Assembly: GCF_010686725.1 (NCBI RefSeq)
Contig: NZ_JAAGWZ010000001.1
Coordinates: 682,001 to 746,000 of the forward strand
Direction: 5' to 3'
Source of the DNA: Galbitalea soli
Lineage (GTDB): Bacteria; Actinomycetota; Actinomycetes; Actinomycetales; Microbacteriaceae
Length of the DNA: 64,000 nucleotides
The position numbers and the translations under genes were made by a program. How positions within the stretch are numbered: position 1 is the stretch's first letter; each line of letters opens with the position of its first letter. Shown here in pieces: positions 33,348 through 42,807 of the stretch. A model generated the notes under the pieces. It saw only the letters and a program-made list of their open reading frames with translations. It did no database searches and was not told the DNA's origin.

Positions 33348-34718
33348 GTGACTCCCGACTCGCCCCCGACCGACTCCACGTCGCCCCCCGTGCGACTGCC
33401 CCATGAGCTGGGCGAGTGGGTCGCGCAGCAGCGCTGGTACGGCGGCAAGGGCTCCGAGCCGGTCCTCGAGCGCATCGGCGGGTGGCAGGCGGGCGATGAC
33501 GAGGTGGTGATCTCGACCCACTACCTTCTAGATCACTCGGACGGCGGATCCACGCTGTACCAGGTTCCGCTCACCGAGCGCGCGCACCCTCTGGGCACCC
33601 TCGCCCCGATCGCCGTGGTCGAGGGCCGGTACCTCTACGACGCGCCCCACGACCCGGCCTACGCGGCCACGATCCTCGACCTGATCCTGCACGAGCGACC
33701 AGCGGGGCACGCGCGCGGTCATCGCCAACCGGGCGCCGGCCATGTCACGGTCGCCAGCAGCGCGGTGCTGACCGGGGAGCAGTCCAACACCTCGATCATC
33801 TGCCGCGTCGACGACGGCGCACCCGTCATCATGAAGGTGTTTCGCGCGCTGCACCACGGTGGCAATCCCGACGTGGTGCTGCAGTCCGCGATCGCGGCGA
33901 CCGGGTCGACGCTGGTACCGAGGTCGATCGGGTACGTCTCCGGTGAATGGCCCGCGCCATCACTTCCGGGCGGACTCGCCCGCGGCCACCTCCTCTTCGC
34001 CCAGGAGTTCCTGCCGGGTGCGGAGGATGCGTGGCGCATCGCACTTCGCGCGGCGCACCGGCTGATCGATTTCTCGGCCGAGGCTCACGCCCTCGGCCGA
34101 GCCACCGCGGAGGTGCACGCCACGCTCGCCACCGCCCTGCCGACGCGCGAGGCCCAGCGCGCGGACATCGATTCCATTCTGGAGAGCATGCGCGCCCGCC
34201 TGAATGGTGCGTGCCACGAGGTGCCCGCACTGCGCGAGCTGCACGACGAGATCGATACCGTCTTCGAGGCGGCCCGTGAGGCGGAATGGCCACGGTTGCA
34301 GCGCATCCACGGCGACTACCACCTGGGACAGGTGCTCTCGATCCCCGGCGATTCCTTCGTACTCGTGGACTTCGAGGGGGAACCGCTGCGGCCCATGGCC
34401 GAGCGATCCGAACCCGATGTGACGCTGAGAGACGTCGCCGGGATGCTGCGTTCCTTCGACTACGCGGCCGGCTCGGTGCTGCTCGAGACCGCGGGTGCGG
34501 TCACCGCGCACGACTGGGCGTCCGCCGCCCGGCACGCCTTCGTCGACGGGTACATCGAGGCATCCGGTCGCGATATCCGGCAGAATCGGGCGCTGCTCGA
34601 TGCCTTCGAAATCGACAAGGCGCTCTATGAGGTGGTGTACGAGGCCCGCAACCGTCCCTCGTGGATCGATATCCCCACCGCAGCCATTCGACGACTGGCC
34701 GAGCGGAGTGGGCGGTAG
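33348..34718 (+). CDS. mak: Maltokinase-like phosphotransferase
   Basis: A 456-residue kinase related to maltokinase, which makes maltose 1-phosphate for glycogen or alpha-glucan synthesis (GlgE pathway). The N-terminal cap WVAQQRWYGGKG is characteristic of Mak and TreS-Mak proteins. The kinase core has the catalytic loop RIHGDYHLGQVL and the metal-binding LVDFEGEP. The start GTG 33348 gives the usual length. No treS, glgE or glgB gene is in the window, so pathway assignment is by family only. The symbol is tentative. Confidence 0.85.
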   Translation: MTPDSPPTDSTSPPVRLPHELGEWVAQQRWYGGKGSEPVLERIGGWQAGDDEVVISTHYLLDHSDGGSTLYQVPLTERAHPLGTLAPIAVVEGRYLYDAPHDPAYAATILDLILHERPAGHARGHRQPGAGHVTVASSAVLTGEQSNTSIICRVDDGAPVIMKVFRALHHGGNPDVVLQSAIAATGSTLVPRSIGYVSGEWPAPSLPGGLARGHLLFAQEFLPGAEDAWRIALRAAHRLIDFSAEAHALGRATAEVHATLATALPTREAQRADIDSILESMRARLNGACHEVPALRELHDEIDTVFEAAREAEWPRLQRIHGDYHLGQVLSIPGDSFVLVDFEGEPLRPMAERSEPDVTLRDVAGMLRSFDYAAGSVLLETAGAVTAHDWASAARHAFVDGYIEASGRDIRQNRALLDAFEIDKALYEVVYEARNRPSWIDIPTAAIRRLAERSGR

Positions 34719-34779
34719 CGTACTAGTTGTCCTACCGCAAGGGTTTGACCAGCCCTCGCGCGGCCGATCTACTTGCTGC

Positions 34780-35178
34780 ATGACCGGGATCGCTGAACGC
34801 GCCACGACGACCACCTCCCTCACCGCCCGCCAGCTCACCGCCCTGCGCGTTCACCTGGTGTCGGACCGCGAGCGGACCGACGGGGTGATCACCCAGCTGA
34901 TCGGCGAGATGGACGCCTTCGTCTCGGCCCGCCGCGATACCTCGACCGATGACGAGCACGACCCGGAGGGTCCGACCCTGGCGTTCGAGCGCTCTCAGTC
35001 CGAGGCGATGCTTTCGCAGGCCCGCCAGCACCTCCGTGACATCGACGGCGCCCTGCTGCGGATGGATGAGGGACGCTACGGCCGCTGCACCTCGTGCACC
35101 GGGGAGATCGCTCTCGGTCGCCTGCAGGCACGACCGCAGTCGCCGCTGTGCATCTCCTGCGCCGGTCGGCTTCGCTGA
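34780..35178 (+). CDS. TraR/DksA family zinc-finger protein
   Basis: A 132-residue protein. The N-terminal two-thirds is a helical coiled-coil-like region, and the C-terminus carries a four-cysteine zinc finger (CTSCTGE and CISCAGRL), the DksA/TraR pattern. DksA-like proteins enter the RNA polymerase secondary channel. The acidic tip residues needed for ppGpp synergy cannot be judged here. The ATG at 34780 is chosen because it gives the compact family length. TTGACC at 34745-34750 and TACTTG at 34770-34775 may form its promoter, though the spacing of 19 is long. Confidence 0.85.
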   Translation: MTGIAERATTTTSLTARQLTALRVHLVSDRERTDGVITQLIGEMDAFVSARRDTSTDDEHDPEGPTLAFERSQSEAMLSQARQHLRDIDGALLRMDEGRYGRCTSCTGEIALGRLQARPQSPLCISCAGRLR

Positions 35179-35373
35179 ACGACCCCCGCCCGCCGCGCGC
35201 GGCGTGGCGCAGACCCGCCGGCGCAGCCCGACGGGGGGTGCGGATCCGGCCCGATCCGGTGAGGAGTTAGGCGCTGCGCCGCGTGGCGGACAGCTAACGT
35301 TTACCTCGCGGTGGTCGACTGTGGTGTGTAAGGTAACTAGGCCGAATCCCTACCGCACACGAATCGAAGAACC

Positions 35374-36312
35374 GTGACCCTCCGCATCGCCGAGTACCCT
35401 CGGCCGGACCACTTCCTGCTTCATCTCAGCGACACTCACCTGCTGGGTGGTGACCGCGAGCTCTACGATTCCGTCGACAGCGCCCAGCACCTGCGCGAGC
35501 TCTTCGACGAGCTGGAGCGCTCGGAGGGCCGACCGGAGGCGATCGTCGTGACCGGCGATCTCGCCGACAAGGGCGAAGCCGAGGCGTATCGCACACTGCG
35601 CAGCATCGTGGAGCCCGCCGCCGCGCGCCTCGGTGCTCGGGTGATCTGGGTCATGGGCAATCACGACGATCGTCGCGCCTTCCGCGCCACCCTGTTCGGT
35701 GAGATCCCCACGGCGAATCCGGTGGATCGCGTCTACGATCTGGGCGGACTTCGCCTCATCACCCTCGACACGACGGTTCCTGGCCACCACTACGGCGAGA
35801 TCACCGGCGCGCAGCTCGACTGGCTCGCCGAAGAGCTGTCGGTTCGCGCTCCGCACGGCACCATCCTGGCGATGCATCACCCGCCGCTTCCCAGCGTGCT
35901 CGATCTCGCCACCCTCGTCGAATTGCGCGACCAGGGCGCCCTCGCCGAGGTCGTCGAGGGCAGCGATGTGCGCACGATACTGGCGGGCCACCTGCATTAC
36001 TCCTCGACCGGACTGTTCGCCGGCATCCCGGTGTCGGTCGCATCGGCCACGTGCTACACCCAGGACCTCACCGTTCCCGTGGGCGGCACGAGGCCGCAGG
36101 ATGGCGCACGCGCGTTCAACCTCGTGCACGTCTATGCGGACACGGTGCTGCACTCGGTCGTTCCGGTCGGCGACTACGCCACCCTGGACTACGTGGACGC
36201 GGCCGAGACACGGCGTCGACTCGCCGAGGCAGGGGTGGTCATCCCCGCACGGGTCAGCGCGCCGGTGGCACCCGAACCGCCTATGACGATGCCGATTCCC
36301 GTTCTGCACTGA
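35374..36312 (+). CDS. Calcineurin-like metallophosphodiesterase (CpdA-like)
   Basis: A 312-residue dimetal phosphoesterase. All metal-ligand motifs are present in order: LSDTHLL (D-x-H), TGDLADKG (GD), MGNHDDR (GNHD), MHHPP, and AGHLHYSS (GHxH). The resemblance is to CpdA/Rv0805-type 3',5'-cyclic nucleotide phosphodiesterases, though activity on other phosphodiesters is possible. The start is GTG 35374. The 3' end overlaps the convergent Stealth gene by 32 bp. Confidence 0.9.
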   Translation: MTLRIAEYPRPDHFLLHLSDTHLLGGDRELYDSVDSAQHLRELFDELERSEGRPEAIVVTGDLADKGEAEAYRTLRSIVEPAAARLGARVIWVMGNHDDRRAFRATLFGEIPTANPVDRVYDLGGLRLITLDTTVPGHHYGEITGAQLDWLAEELSVRAPHGTILAMHHPPLPSVLDLATLVELRDQGALAEVVEGSDVRTILAGHLHYSSTGLFAGIPVSVASATCYTQDLTVPVGGTRPQDGARAFNLVHVYADTVLHSVVPVGDYATLDYVDAAETRRRLAEAGVVIPARVSAPVAPEPPMTMPIPVLH

Positions 36313-37888
36313 CCGCGTCGCTGCCCGACTCGTCAATCGACTCCTGGGTTTCCCACGGCGCCGGAATCGGGAAGTAGCGGTTGAGGAACTCGAGCACCGC
36401 CCTCTGTCGCGTCTCGACCGAGATCTCGGGCTTGCTGCCGTCGTTGAGGCAGAAGAAGTCCTCGGAGCGCCGCCGCAGCAGCCGCGCCATCTGGTCGATG
36501 GATGCCGCCAGCGTGGTCTCGACGTACTTGACCCGGGCATTGGTCTGAACGACGGCGCGACCGGTCATGAGCGCGTAGTAGTGGTAGAGCGAGTTGGTCA
36601 CCGAGATGTCGGTCGCCGAGCGGAAAGGGCTCGCCGCGGTGCGATCGAACTCAGCGGCGAACTCCTTCTCCATCTCGAGGAGCACGCTCTTCCGCAGGGG
36701 CGTGGGCGCGTGCTCGAGGTGCCGCGTGGTGACCCGCCCGAAGCGCGAACGCAGCAGGGCGCGATTGACCCGTGCGGCGTTCTCGAACCCGCTCCGCGCC
36801 GGGTTGTTCTCCCCCAGGCCGATCCGGGTCTGCGCCTCGATGAACTTGGTCACCCCGCCCGGTGAGAAGAACATGTCAGGGTTCACGGGCCTCGCGAAGA
36901 ACATGTCGTCGTTGGAATACAGGAAGTGCTCGCTCAGCCCGTCGATGTGCTGCAGCTGAGCCTCGATCGCGTGCGAATTGTGCGTCGGGAGGTTGGCGGG
37001 ATCGCGGAAGAAGGCGCTGCTCGGCACGATCGTGACGTCGGGGTGCTCGTCGAGCCAGTCGGGGGTGGGCGAGTCGGTCACGATGTAGATGTGGCGGATC
37101 CACGGGGCGTAGAGATAGACGCTCCGCAGGGCGTACTTCAACTCGTCGAGTTGACGGTAGCGGGCCTCGGAGTCGTCGCCGTCCCCGACGACGTAGCTCT
37201 TCATACGCTGGGCGCGAGCACGCTGGAACTCGGCCGACGAACCGTCCACCCAGGAGAACACGATGTCGATGTCGAAGGTGATGTCGCCGGCGAGCGGCTC
37301 GAACATGCCCGCGAGCGTCGGCCACTCGCGACCATACAACTCGGTCGTCGCCTCGATCGCCTCCTCGCGGGGCATCCACTGGCGCATCATCGCGTTCGGC
37401 GCGGGCGCGACGATCTCGTCGGCACCGAACTCCCACAGCTCCAGTCGGACCCCGAGGGACGAGCCGTAGCGCAGACGCCCGGACGCATCGACGCGCGGGC
37501 GATACAGCGTCACGATGCGCGGCGCTCCCGCCGCGGCCAGCGCCCCCTCGGCCACCAGCACCGTCCCGCCCTTCGCCGACTTGGCGTAGAAGGGCTCCGC
37601 CGCGAAAGCGCTCACGAGAGCCGCGGTCACCGCGTCACGCTCGGCCGCGTCGACGGCGAGGATGTGACGGCCCGCGTCGTCATGGACCAGGAGGAATTCG
37701 ATCCCGGCGGAGCGCAACGCGTCTGCGACGGCGAGGAAGTCCTCCTGCGCGGCCCGCTGCGGAGTGACTCCGTGGTGCACGAGCGTGAAGCGACCCTTGC
37801 GCAGGACCACGTCATCGCGTTCCGCGACCCGTCGGCCGGGCGGGGTGTCGAGGAGACGGAGCCGTCGCGCCACCGAGTCAGCCGTCAT
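36281..37888 (-). CDS. Stealth family protein, predicted sugar-phosphate transferase
   Basis: A 535-residue protein with all four Stealth conserved regions. CR1 is [14 protein letters not shown]2 spans [23 protein letters not shown] through [16 protein letters not shown]3 is AHLEH-type ([15 protein letters not shown]), and CR4 is [10 protein letters not shown]. Stealth enzymes transfer hexose 1-phosphate to build phosphodiester-linked capsular or wall polymers. The first 150 residues are an extra N-terminal domain. Its ATG overlaps the SNF2 gene stop by 4 bp. No other polymer genes are nearby. Confidence 0.88.
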   Translation of the reverse strand: MTADSVARRLRLLDTPPGRRVAERDDVVLRKGRFTLVHHGVTPQRAAQEDFLAVADALRSAGIEFLLVHDDAGRHILAVDAAERDAVTAALVSAFAAEPFYAKSAKGGTVLVAEGALAAAGAPRIVTLYRPRVDASGRLRYGSSLGVRLELWEFGADEIVAPAPNAMMRQWMPREEAIEATTELYGREWPTLAGMFEPLAGDITFDIDIVFSWVDGSSAEFQRARAQRMKSYVVGDGDDSEARYRQLDELKYALRSVYLYAPWIRHIYIVTDSPTPDWLDEHPDVTIVPSSAFFRDPANLPTHNSHAIEAQLQHIDGLSEHFLYSNDDMFFARPVNPDMFFSPGGVTKFIEAQTRIGLGENNPARSGFENAARVNRALLRSRFGRVTTRHLEHAPTPLRKSVLLEMEKEFAAEFDRTAASPFRSATDISVTNSLYHYYALMTGRAVVQTNARVKYVETTLAASIDQMARLLRRRSEDFFCLNDGSKPEISVETRQRAVLEFLNRYFPIPAPWETQESIDESGSDAVSAERESASS

Positions 37889-40044
37889 GCAACCGCCTCG
37901 GCGAGAAGGCTCACGAGAGCCTCGAGCTGCACGCTCGACTCGGCCACCACCTCGTCGTCGGAGCCGTCGAGGGCACGGGCGGCGAGCCCGGCCTTCGAGT
38001 CGATGAGTTCGGCGATCTTGGAGTCGATCGTCTGCGCCGCGATGATCCGCCAGGCCGTGACCGGCAGTTCCTGGCCGATGCGGTGCACGCGATCGATGGC
38101 CTGCGTCTGCTCCGCGCTCGTCCAGCTCAGTTCGGCGAGCACGACGTTCGATGCGGCCTGCAGGTTGAGGCCGACTCCGGCCGCGGTGAGCGAGGCGACG
38201 ACGACCTGCACCTCGGGGTCGGTCGCGAAGGCATCGATGGCGGACTGCCGCGCCCTCGCGGTCTGATCGCCTCGGATCGAGACATAGCCGACACCCGCCT
38301 TGGCGAAGTGGGCCTCGGCCTGATCCATCACGTCGATGTGCTTGGCGAAGAACACGACCTTGCCCACGTTCCGCGCCAGTTGAGCCGTGTAGTCCGCGGC
38401 GAGCGTGGCTTTCGCCTGACCGATCTTGCGCACCATCGTGAAGACGTTCTCGCCGGTCTTCGCCGACTTCGACTCTTCGAGTTCCTCGTGCGCGACCGCG
38501 CGGATGAGCCGATCCCGGTCGTACTCGGTGAACTCCTCCTCCGACTTCCGGAGCGCGAGGCGCCGGCGGTAGCGCTCCACGAGACGGGCCGTGAGGGCGG
38601 CCTCGGCTTCGCGAATCGAACGCCCCAGGTCGTCATCGAGCTCGACCGGGATGTCGGCAACGCGTCGCGCCGGGATATCCGCCGCGACATCCACCTTCTT
38701 GCGCCGGACGATCCCCATGTCGATGACCGCCTTGCGGGCCTCGGCGAAGAATCCGAAGTCGGCGGGCGTGAGGCCCGTGTCCTCCAGCTTGTCCATGAGC
38801 GGAGCGAGCGGCTTCTTGTCGTCGATCCAGCCGAGGAACTGCCAGATCGCACGGAAGTCGTCGATCTGGTTGATCAGCGGGGTTCCGGTCAGCGCGATGA
38901 ACAGGGCCTTCGGGCTCGTCGCGCGGATGCTGCGACTCAGCGCGAGCACGTGCTTCGAGCGCTGCGAACTCAGGTTCTTGATGAAGTGCGCCTCGTCGAC
39001 GACCATGCCCTTGAAGCCGAATCGGCTCAGCCAGCCCACGTGGCGGTCGAGCACCTCGTAGTTGACGATCACCACGTCGCTGAACGCGTCCACGTCGTTG
39101 CCGTCGCCGTGCACCACCGTCGCGGTGCGCTGCGGCGTCCACAGCGCCACCTCGCGCGCCCAGTTCGTCTTGACCACGTTGGGTACGACGACGAGAAGCG
39201 GGTAGGAGTGCGACACCGAGGCGGCGAGGAGCGCCTGCGCCGTCTTGCCGAGTCCCGGCTCGTCGGCGAGCAGGAAGGTGCGGTGGCCGTGCCGCACTTC
39301 TTCGACGAAGCGCGCCTGGTGCCGCATGAGCTCCAGTTTGCCCGGCGTGCCGAGTCCGACCGCCTCGGGCAGCTCCATGCTGGCCGCTCCCCCGCCGGCG
39401 CCGTACTCGAACGCCCGGAACAGCGGTTCGATGAGCTCCCAGTTGGCCAAGCGATTGACGCGTGCGGGTTTCGCCTGCACGGCGCTGAAATCCGGAGCGA
39501 GGAAGGGGTTCGACATCTGCATCTGCCGCACCGACTGCGGCACGACCTGCTTCTGCGCGACGGTGTCGACCGGCTTCGGGTCGGTGGTGATGATGAGCTC
39601 ATCGGGCGAGAGCTCGACTCCCGCGGCGAGGAGCAGATCACGCCGCAGCGCCTTCGCCGCGGCGGTCACGGGCGCTTCGTCACCGAGCAGCGAGATGAGG
39701 CTGGTGTCGCGTGCCGCGGTCTTCGCGAGGATACCTGCGAGACCATCGAGCCTCTTCTGCTCGTTGGCGCGCTCCGATTCGCTCAGGGTCGCATCCGTCT
39801 TGACGCGCGCGCGCTCCTCGCGCAGCAGCAGCGCCGCGACCTGGAACCGGGCGCGATTGCTCGGCTTCAGCGGTCCCTTCTGCACGGCCGCCTCGACCTC
39901 CCGCGCCGCGCGGGCGAGAACGGGGATGACCCCCTGATCGTCGGCGCCGCGCGCGCGCCGTCGCTGCTGCGCTCCGCCACGCGCGTTCCCGTTGGTACGG
40001 GAGCGCGCCTGTCGTTGGCCGGACTGTGCCTGACCAGAAGCCAA
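37885..40044 (-). CDS. SNF2-type DEAD/DEAH box helicase
   Basis: A 719-residue ATPase of the SWI2/SNF2 group. Motif I is DEPGLGKT, motif II is VVDEAHFI, and the C-terminal RecA domain ends with IDRVHRIGQELPV (motif VI). The N-terminal 60 residues are Gln/Arg/Gly-rich and look disordered. I place the start at TTG 40044 because AAGGAGG lies just upstream; GTG 40062 would add six residues. SNF2 helicases remodel protein-DNA complexes; bacterial members include the RapA RNA polymerase recycler, but the domain layout here is not specific to RapA. It is coupled to the Stealth gene downstream. Confidence 0.9.
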   Translation of the reverse strand: MASGQAQSGQRQARSRTNGNARGGAQQRRRARGADDQGVIPVLARAAREVEAAVQKGPLKPSNRARFQVAALLLREERARVKTDATLSESERANEQKRLDGLAGILAKTAARDTSLISLLGDEAPVTAAAKALRRDLLLAAGVELSPDELIITTDPKPVDTVAQKQVVPQSVRQMQMSNPFLAPDFSAVQAKPARVNRLANWELIEPLFRAFEYGAGGGAASMELPEAVGLGTPGKLELMRHQARFVEEVRHGHRTFLLADEPGLGKTAQALLAASVSHSYPLLVVVPNVVKTNWAREVALWTPQRTATVVHGDGNDVDAFSDVVIVNYEVLDRHVGWLSRFGFKGMVVDEAHFIKNLSSQRSKHVLALSRSIRATSPKALFIALTGTPLINQIDDFRAIWQFLGWIDDKKPLAPLMDKLEDTGLTPADFGFFAEARKAVIDMGIVRRKKVDVAADIPARRVADIPVELDDDLGRSIREAEAALTARLVERYRRRLALRKSEEEFTEYDRDRLIRAVAHEELEESKSAKTGENVFTMVRKIGQAKATLAADYTAQLARNVGKVVFFAKHIDVMDQAEAHFAKAGVGYVSIRGDQTARARQSAIDAFATDPEVQVVVASLTAAGVGLNLQAASNVVLAELSWTSAEQTQAIDRVHRIGQELPVTAWRIIAAQTIDSKIAELIDSKAGLAARALDGSDDEVVAESSVQLEALVSLLAEAVA

Positions 40045-40220
40045 TGCTCCTCCTTGTGCCACCGCGATCCAGCGGGGCGTTGCTGAAGTGGAGAGAACCC
40101 CGCTGGGCCAGATGCCCGGGAGAACGGCGCCTTCTCAGAAATCCAGACCCACTCACGATGCGAGTGGTGGTCCCGGTCTGCGCTAGCCCCATTCTACCCG
40201 CACGGCACGGGAAATCGCGA

Positions 40221-40601
40221 TCAGCGGCGCTTCTGAGCCCCCGGCGCGCCCGAACGGCGGTTGCGGTCCTCCGGGTTCGGCACCTTGATCAGGATGCCCG
40301 CGACGATGAACACGATCGCCCCGAGGTACTGCAGGATGAGCCAGAGCTTGTCCGCGTGCAGGGTGATCGGCAGCACCGGATTCCAGAGCACGGCGATGGC
40401 GCCGAGCGGCAGCAGCCACCACCACTGCCGGGCCTGCCAGGCGTACACGCACACGATGAGAGCGAGAATGGCCGCCGGGAACTCGATCCACACGAAGGCG
40501 CTCGTGTTCAGCAGAGCGAGCCCGGCGAGAAGCACGATCGCGCCGAGGATTCCCGGCGCGAGGGCGGTGCGGCGGAACTGCCGGGTGGGGTAGGAACTCA
40601 T
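40221..40601 (-). CDS. Hypothetical membrane protein (DUF6804-like)
   Basis: A 126-residue protein with four hydrophobic segments (about 15-34, 37-55, 60-76, 85-104) and a basic, Gly/Pro-rich tail. The sequence VYAWQARQWWWLLPLGAIAVLWNPVLPI, best seen around WWWLLPLGAIAVLWNP, resembles the small DUF6804 membrane family. The ATG at 40601 is favoured over a longer GTG start because TAGCCT sits 7 nt before it. Function unknown. Confidence 0.72.
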   Translation of the reverse strand: MSSYPTRQFRRTALAPGILGAIVLLAGLALLNTSAFVWIEFPAAILALIVCVYAWQARQWWWLLPLGAIAVLWNPVLPITLHADKLWLILQYLGAIVFIVAGILIKVPNPEDRNRRSGAPGAQKRR

Positions 40602-40608
40602 CGAGCCA

Positions 40609-40614
40609 AGGCTA
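40609..40614 (-). promoter_or_regulatory. -10 element TAGCCT of the 40221-40601 gene
   Basis: TAGCCT ends 7 nt before the ATG at 40601. Confidence 0.45.
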
Positions 40615-40649
40615 TCGCGCCCCCGCACACGTGCCGGGCGCGCCGGCCG

Positions 40650-41240
40650 TCACTCCGCGTCGCGGATGATGGAGATCGGTCGCGACATGGGTGGAGCGTC
40701 GTGCAGGCGCTCGAACGCGGGGCGCAGCTCCGCGAGCCACGCCTGGTACCCGGCTTCGGTCAGGTGCAGGCGGTCGTTCGTGTACTCGGGGCTGAGCTCG
40801 CCGTCGTCCATGGCGAGCGCCGGCCACAGATCGAGGTAGCCCGCGTGCACGTTCTGCGCGTACTGCCGGAGGTGGCGGTTGGCGTCGCGGATGTCGTTCG
40901 CGTACTCGCGCCCGCGCGGCATGATCGACTGGACGAGCGTGCGGCACCCCGGCACCTGCTGTCGGACCATCGCCAGGAAGTACTCGATCGAACGGACGAC
41001 GTACTCCACGGAGCGGTTCTGGCCGAAGTCGTTCGCACCGATGAGGATCGCCAAGGTGTTCGGCTGGAGCTCGACGATCGCGCCGAGACGGTCGTTCAGC
41101 CGGTCGGTCGTGTCGCCCGGCGCGGCCTGGACGTGCACCTCGAACTCGGGGAACCACTCCTGCCACCGACCACCGTGGGTGATGCTGTCCCCCACGAACA
41201 CGATCGTCTCGCGGTCATCGTCGTCCCGGTCATCAGTCAT
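40650..41240 (-). CDS. SGNH/GDSL hydrolase
   Basis: A 196-residue esterase/lipase-like enzyme of the SGNH superfamily. Block I is FVGDSITHGG with the nucleophile serine, block III is LIGANDFG, and block V is NDRLHLTEAG with the catalytic Asp/His pair. No signal peptide is seen, so it is cytoplasmic. I prefer the ATG at 41240, which follows GAGGT at 6-7 nt; an upstream ATG at 41267 would overlap the SDR gene stop by 4 bp and is also possible. Substrate unknown. Confidence 0.87.
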   Translation of the reverse strand: MTDDRDDDDRETIVFVGDSITHGGRWQEWFPEFEVHVQAAPGDTTDRLNDRLGAIVELQPNTLAILIGANDFGQNRSVEYVVRSIEYFLAMVRQQVPGCRTLVQSIMPRGREYANDIRDANRHLRQYAQNVHAGYLDLWPALAMDDGELSPEYTNDRLHLTEAGYQAWLAELRPAFERLHDAPPMSRPISIIRDAE

Positions 41241-41263
41241 CGGTCCACCTCGCCTCTCGTCCA

Positions 41264-42751
41264 TCATGCGCCCGTCGGTGCCGCGACTTCCACCGCTTCA
41301 TCCGTGGCCTTGCTCGTGATACGGCTGGCCATGCCCGCGAAGATGATCCCATGGAACGGGAGGATCGCGAACCAGTAGAGGCGGCCACCGAGACCCTTGG
41401 GGAAGAAGACGGCACGCTGGCGATAGAGGGAGCCACCGGCCGGATCCGGTGAGGCGGTCAGCTCCAGCCAGGCGAGGCCGGGCAGCTTCATCTCCGCGCG
41501 GAGGCGCAGGAAGCGACCGCGGTCGATCCTCTCGACCCGCCAGAAGTCGAGCGCATCCCCCACCGCCAGTCGCTTGGCATCGCGTCGGCCGCGGCGGAGT
41601 CCCACCCCGCCGACAAGCTTGTCCATCCAGCCTCGCGCCGCCCAGGCGATGGGCAGCGAGTACCAGCCGTTCTCGCCGCCGATGCCCTCGATGATGCTCC
41701 AGAGCTGGGCGACGTCGGCATCGGAATGCTGCTCGCGCTCATCCAGATAGACGGTGTGACCCGACCAGTCGGGGTCGCTCGGAAGCGGGTCGCTGGGGGC
41801 GCCCTCCACCGAGGCGTTCTGCCAGCTCGTCTCGACCTCGCCCGCGCGCATCTTGCCGAGGGCGAGCCGGACCGCCGTGCGATAGCCGGTGAGACCGCCC
41901 TCCGGTGCCGGGATGTACTGCTCGATGTCGTTCTCGCTGATCACGCAGTCGTATTGGAGGGAGGCGATGATGGGCACGGCGAGCGAGCGCGGAATCGGCG
42001 TGACCAGGTTGACCCACTGCGAGGCCAGCCAGGGTGTGAGCACGGGCAACGACGCGATCGGGCGCTGCGGGAGCCCCGCCTCCACCGCGTAGCCGTTCAT
42101 CATCTGCCCGTAGCGGAGCACGTCGGGACCGCCGATGTCGAAGGTGCGGTTCACCTGCGCCGGCAGCTCGGCCGCTTTCACCAGGTAGTAGAGCACGTCG
42201 CGCACCGCGATGGGCTGGATGAAGTTGCGCACCCACTTGGGTGCCGGCATGTAGGGCAGCACCTCGGTGAGGTGGCGGATCATCTCGAACGACGCCGAGC
42301 CGGAGCCGATGACGGTGCCCGCCTGGAGGGCGGCGGTCGGAACGCCCGACTGCATGAGGATGCGACCGACCGCCTCCCTGCTGCGAAGATGCGGACTCAG
42401 TCGATTGCTGCGGGGGTGCAGGCCGCCCAGGTAGACGATTCGGGACACGCCGGCGCGCACCGCCGCCTCGGCGACGACATGAGCGGCGGTCGACTCCGTC
42501 TTCTCGAAATCCCCGCCGCTCGCCATCGCGTGCACGAGGTAGTAGACCACGTCGATGTCGCTGACGGCCGCGCGCACCGACACGGGATCGGTGAGGTCAC
42601 CGAGCACGACGTCGACGCGATCCGACCAGGGAACGCCCGACAGCCGGCGTGGATCTCGAGCGAGCACGCGAACCTCGTGGCCCGCCTCGAGCAATCGCGG
42701 CACGAGCCGCCCGCCGATGTATCCCGTTGCACCCGTGACGAGTATCCGCAT
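41264..42751 (-). CDS. NAD(P)-binding SDR protein with C-terminal DUF2867
   Basis: A 495-residue two-domain protein. Residues 1-300 form an atypical short-chain dehydrogenase/NmrA-like Rossmann domain (VTGATGYIGGRLVPRLLEAG, GxxGxxG motif). The C-terminal 150 residues (VGDALDFWRVERIDRGRFLRLRAEMKLPG, see DALDFWRVE) are DUF2867. The fusion is common in Actinobacteria and may act on a hydrophobic substrate; the reaction is not established. The ATG at 42751 has TAGGGT 6 nt upstream. It is coupled to the SGNH hydrolase gene. Confidence 0.9.
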   Translation of the reverse strand: MRILVTGATGYIGGRLVPRLLEAGHEVRVLARDPRRLSGVPWSDRVDVVLGDLTDPVSVRAAVSDIDVVYYLVHAMASGGDFEKTESTAAHVVAEAAVRAGVSRIVYLGGLHPRSNRLSPHLRSREAVGRILMQSGVPTAALQAGTVIGSGSASFEMIRHLTEVLPYMPAPKWVRNFIQPIAVRDVLYYLVKAAELPAQVNRTFDIGGPDVLRYGQMMNGYAVEAGLPQRPIASLPVLTPWLASQWVNLVTPIPRSLAVPIIASLQYDCVISENDIEQYIPAPEGGLTGYRTAVRLALGKMRAGEVETSWQNASVEGAPSDPLPSDPDWSGHTVYLDEREQHSDADVAQLWSIIEGIGGENGWYSLPIAWAARGWMDKLVGGVGLRRGRRDAKRLAVGDALDFWRVERIDRGRFLRLRAEMKLPGLAWLELTASPDPAGGSLYRQRAVFFPKGLGGRLYWFAILPFHGIIFAGMASRITSKATDEAVEVAAPTGA

Positions 42752-42757
42752 GCGCCC

Positions 42758-42763
42758 ACCCTA
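42758..42763 (-). promoter_or_regulatory. -10 element TAGGGT of the SDR gene
   Basis: TAGGGT ends 6 nt before the ATG at 42751. Confidence 0.5.
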
Positions 42764-42807
42764 GGCACACCGTCTGTGAATCCGTTCAGGTGGCGATGCC
42801 GACGGTG

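Noticed and set aside
38083-40086. A 667-codon frame antisense to the SNF2 gene
   Set aside because: The opposite strand carries clear helicase motifs; this frame has none and shows antisense composition.
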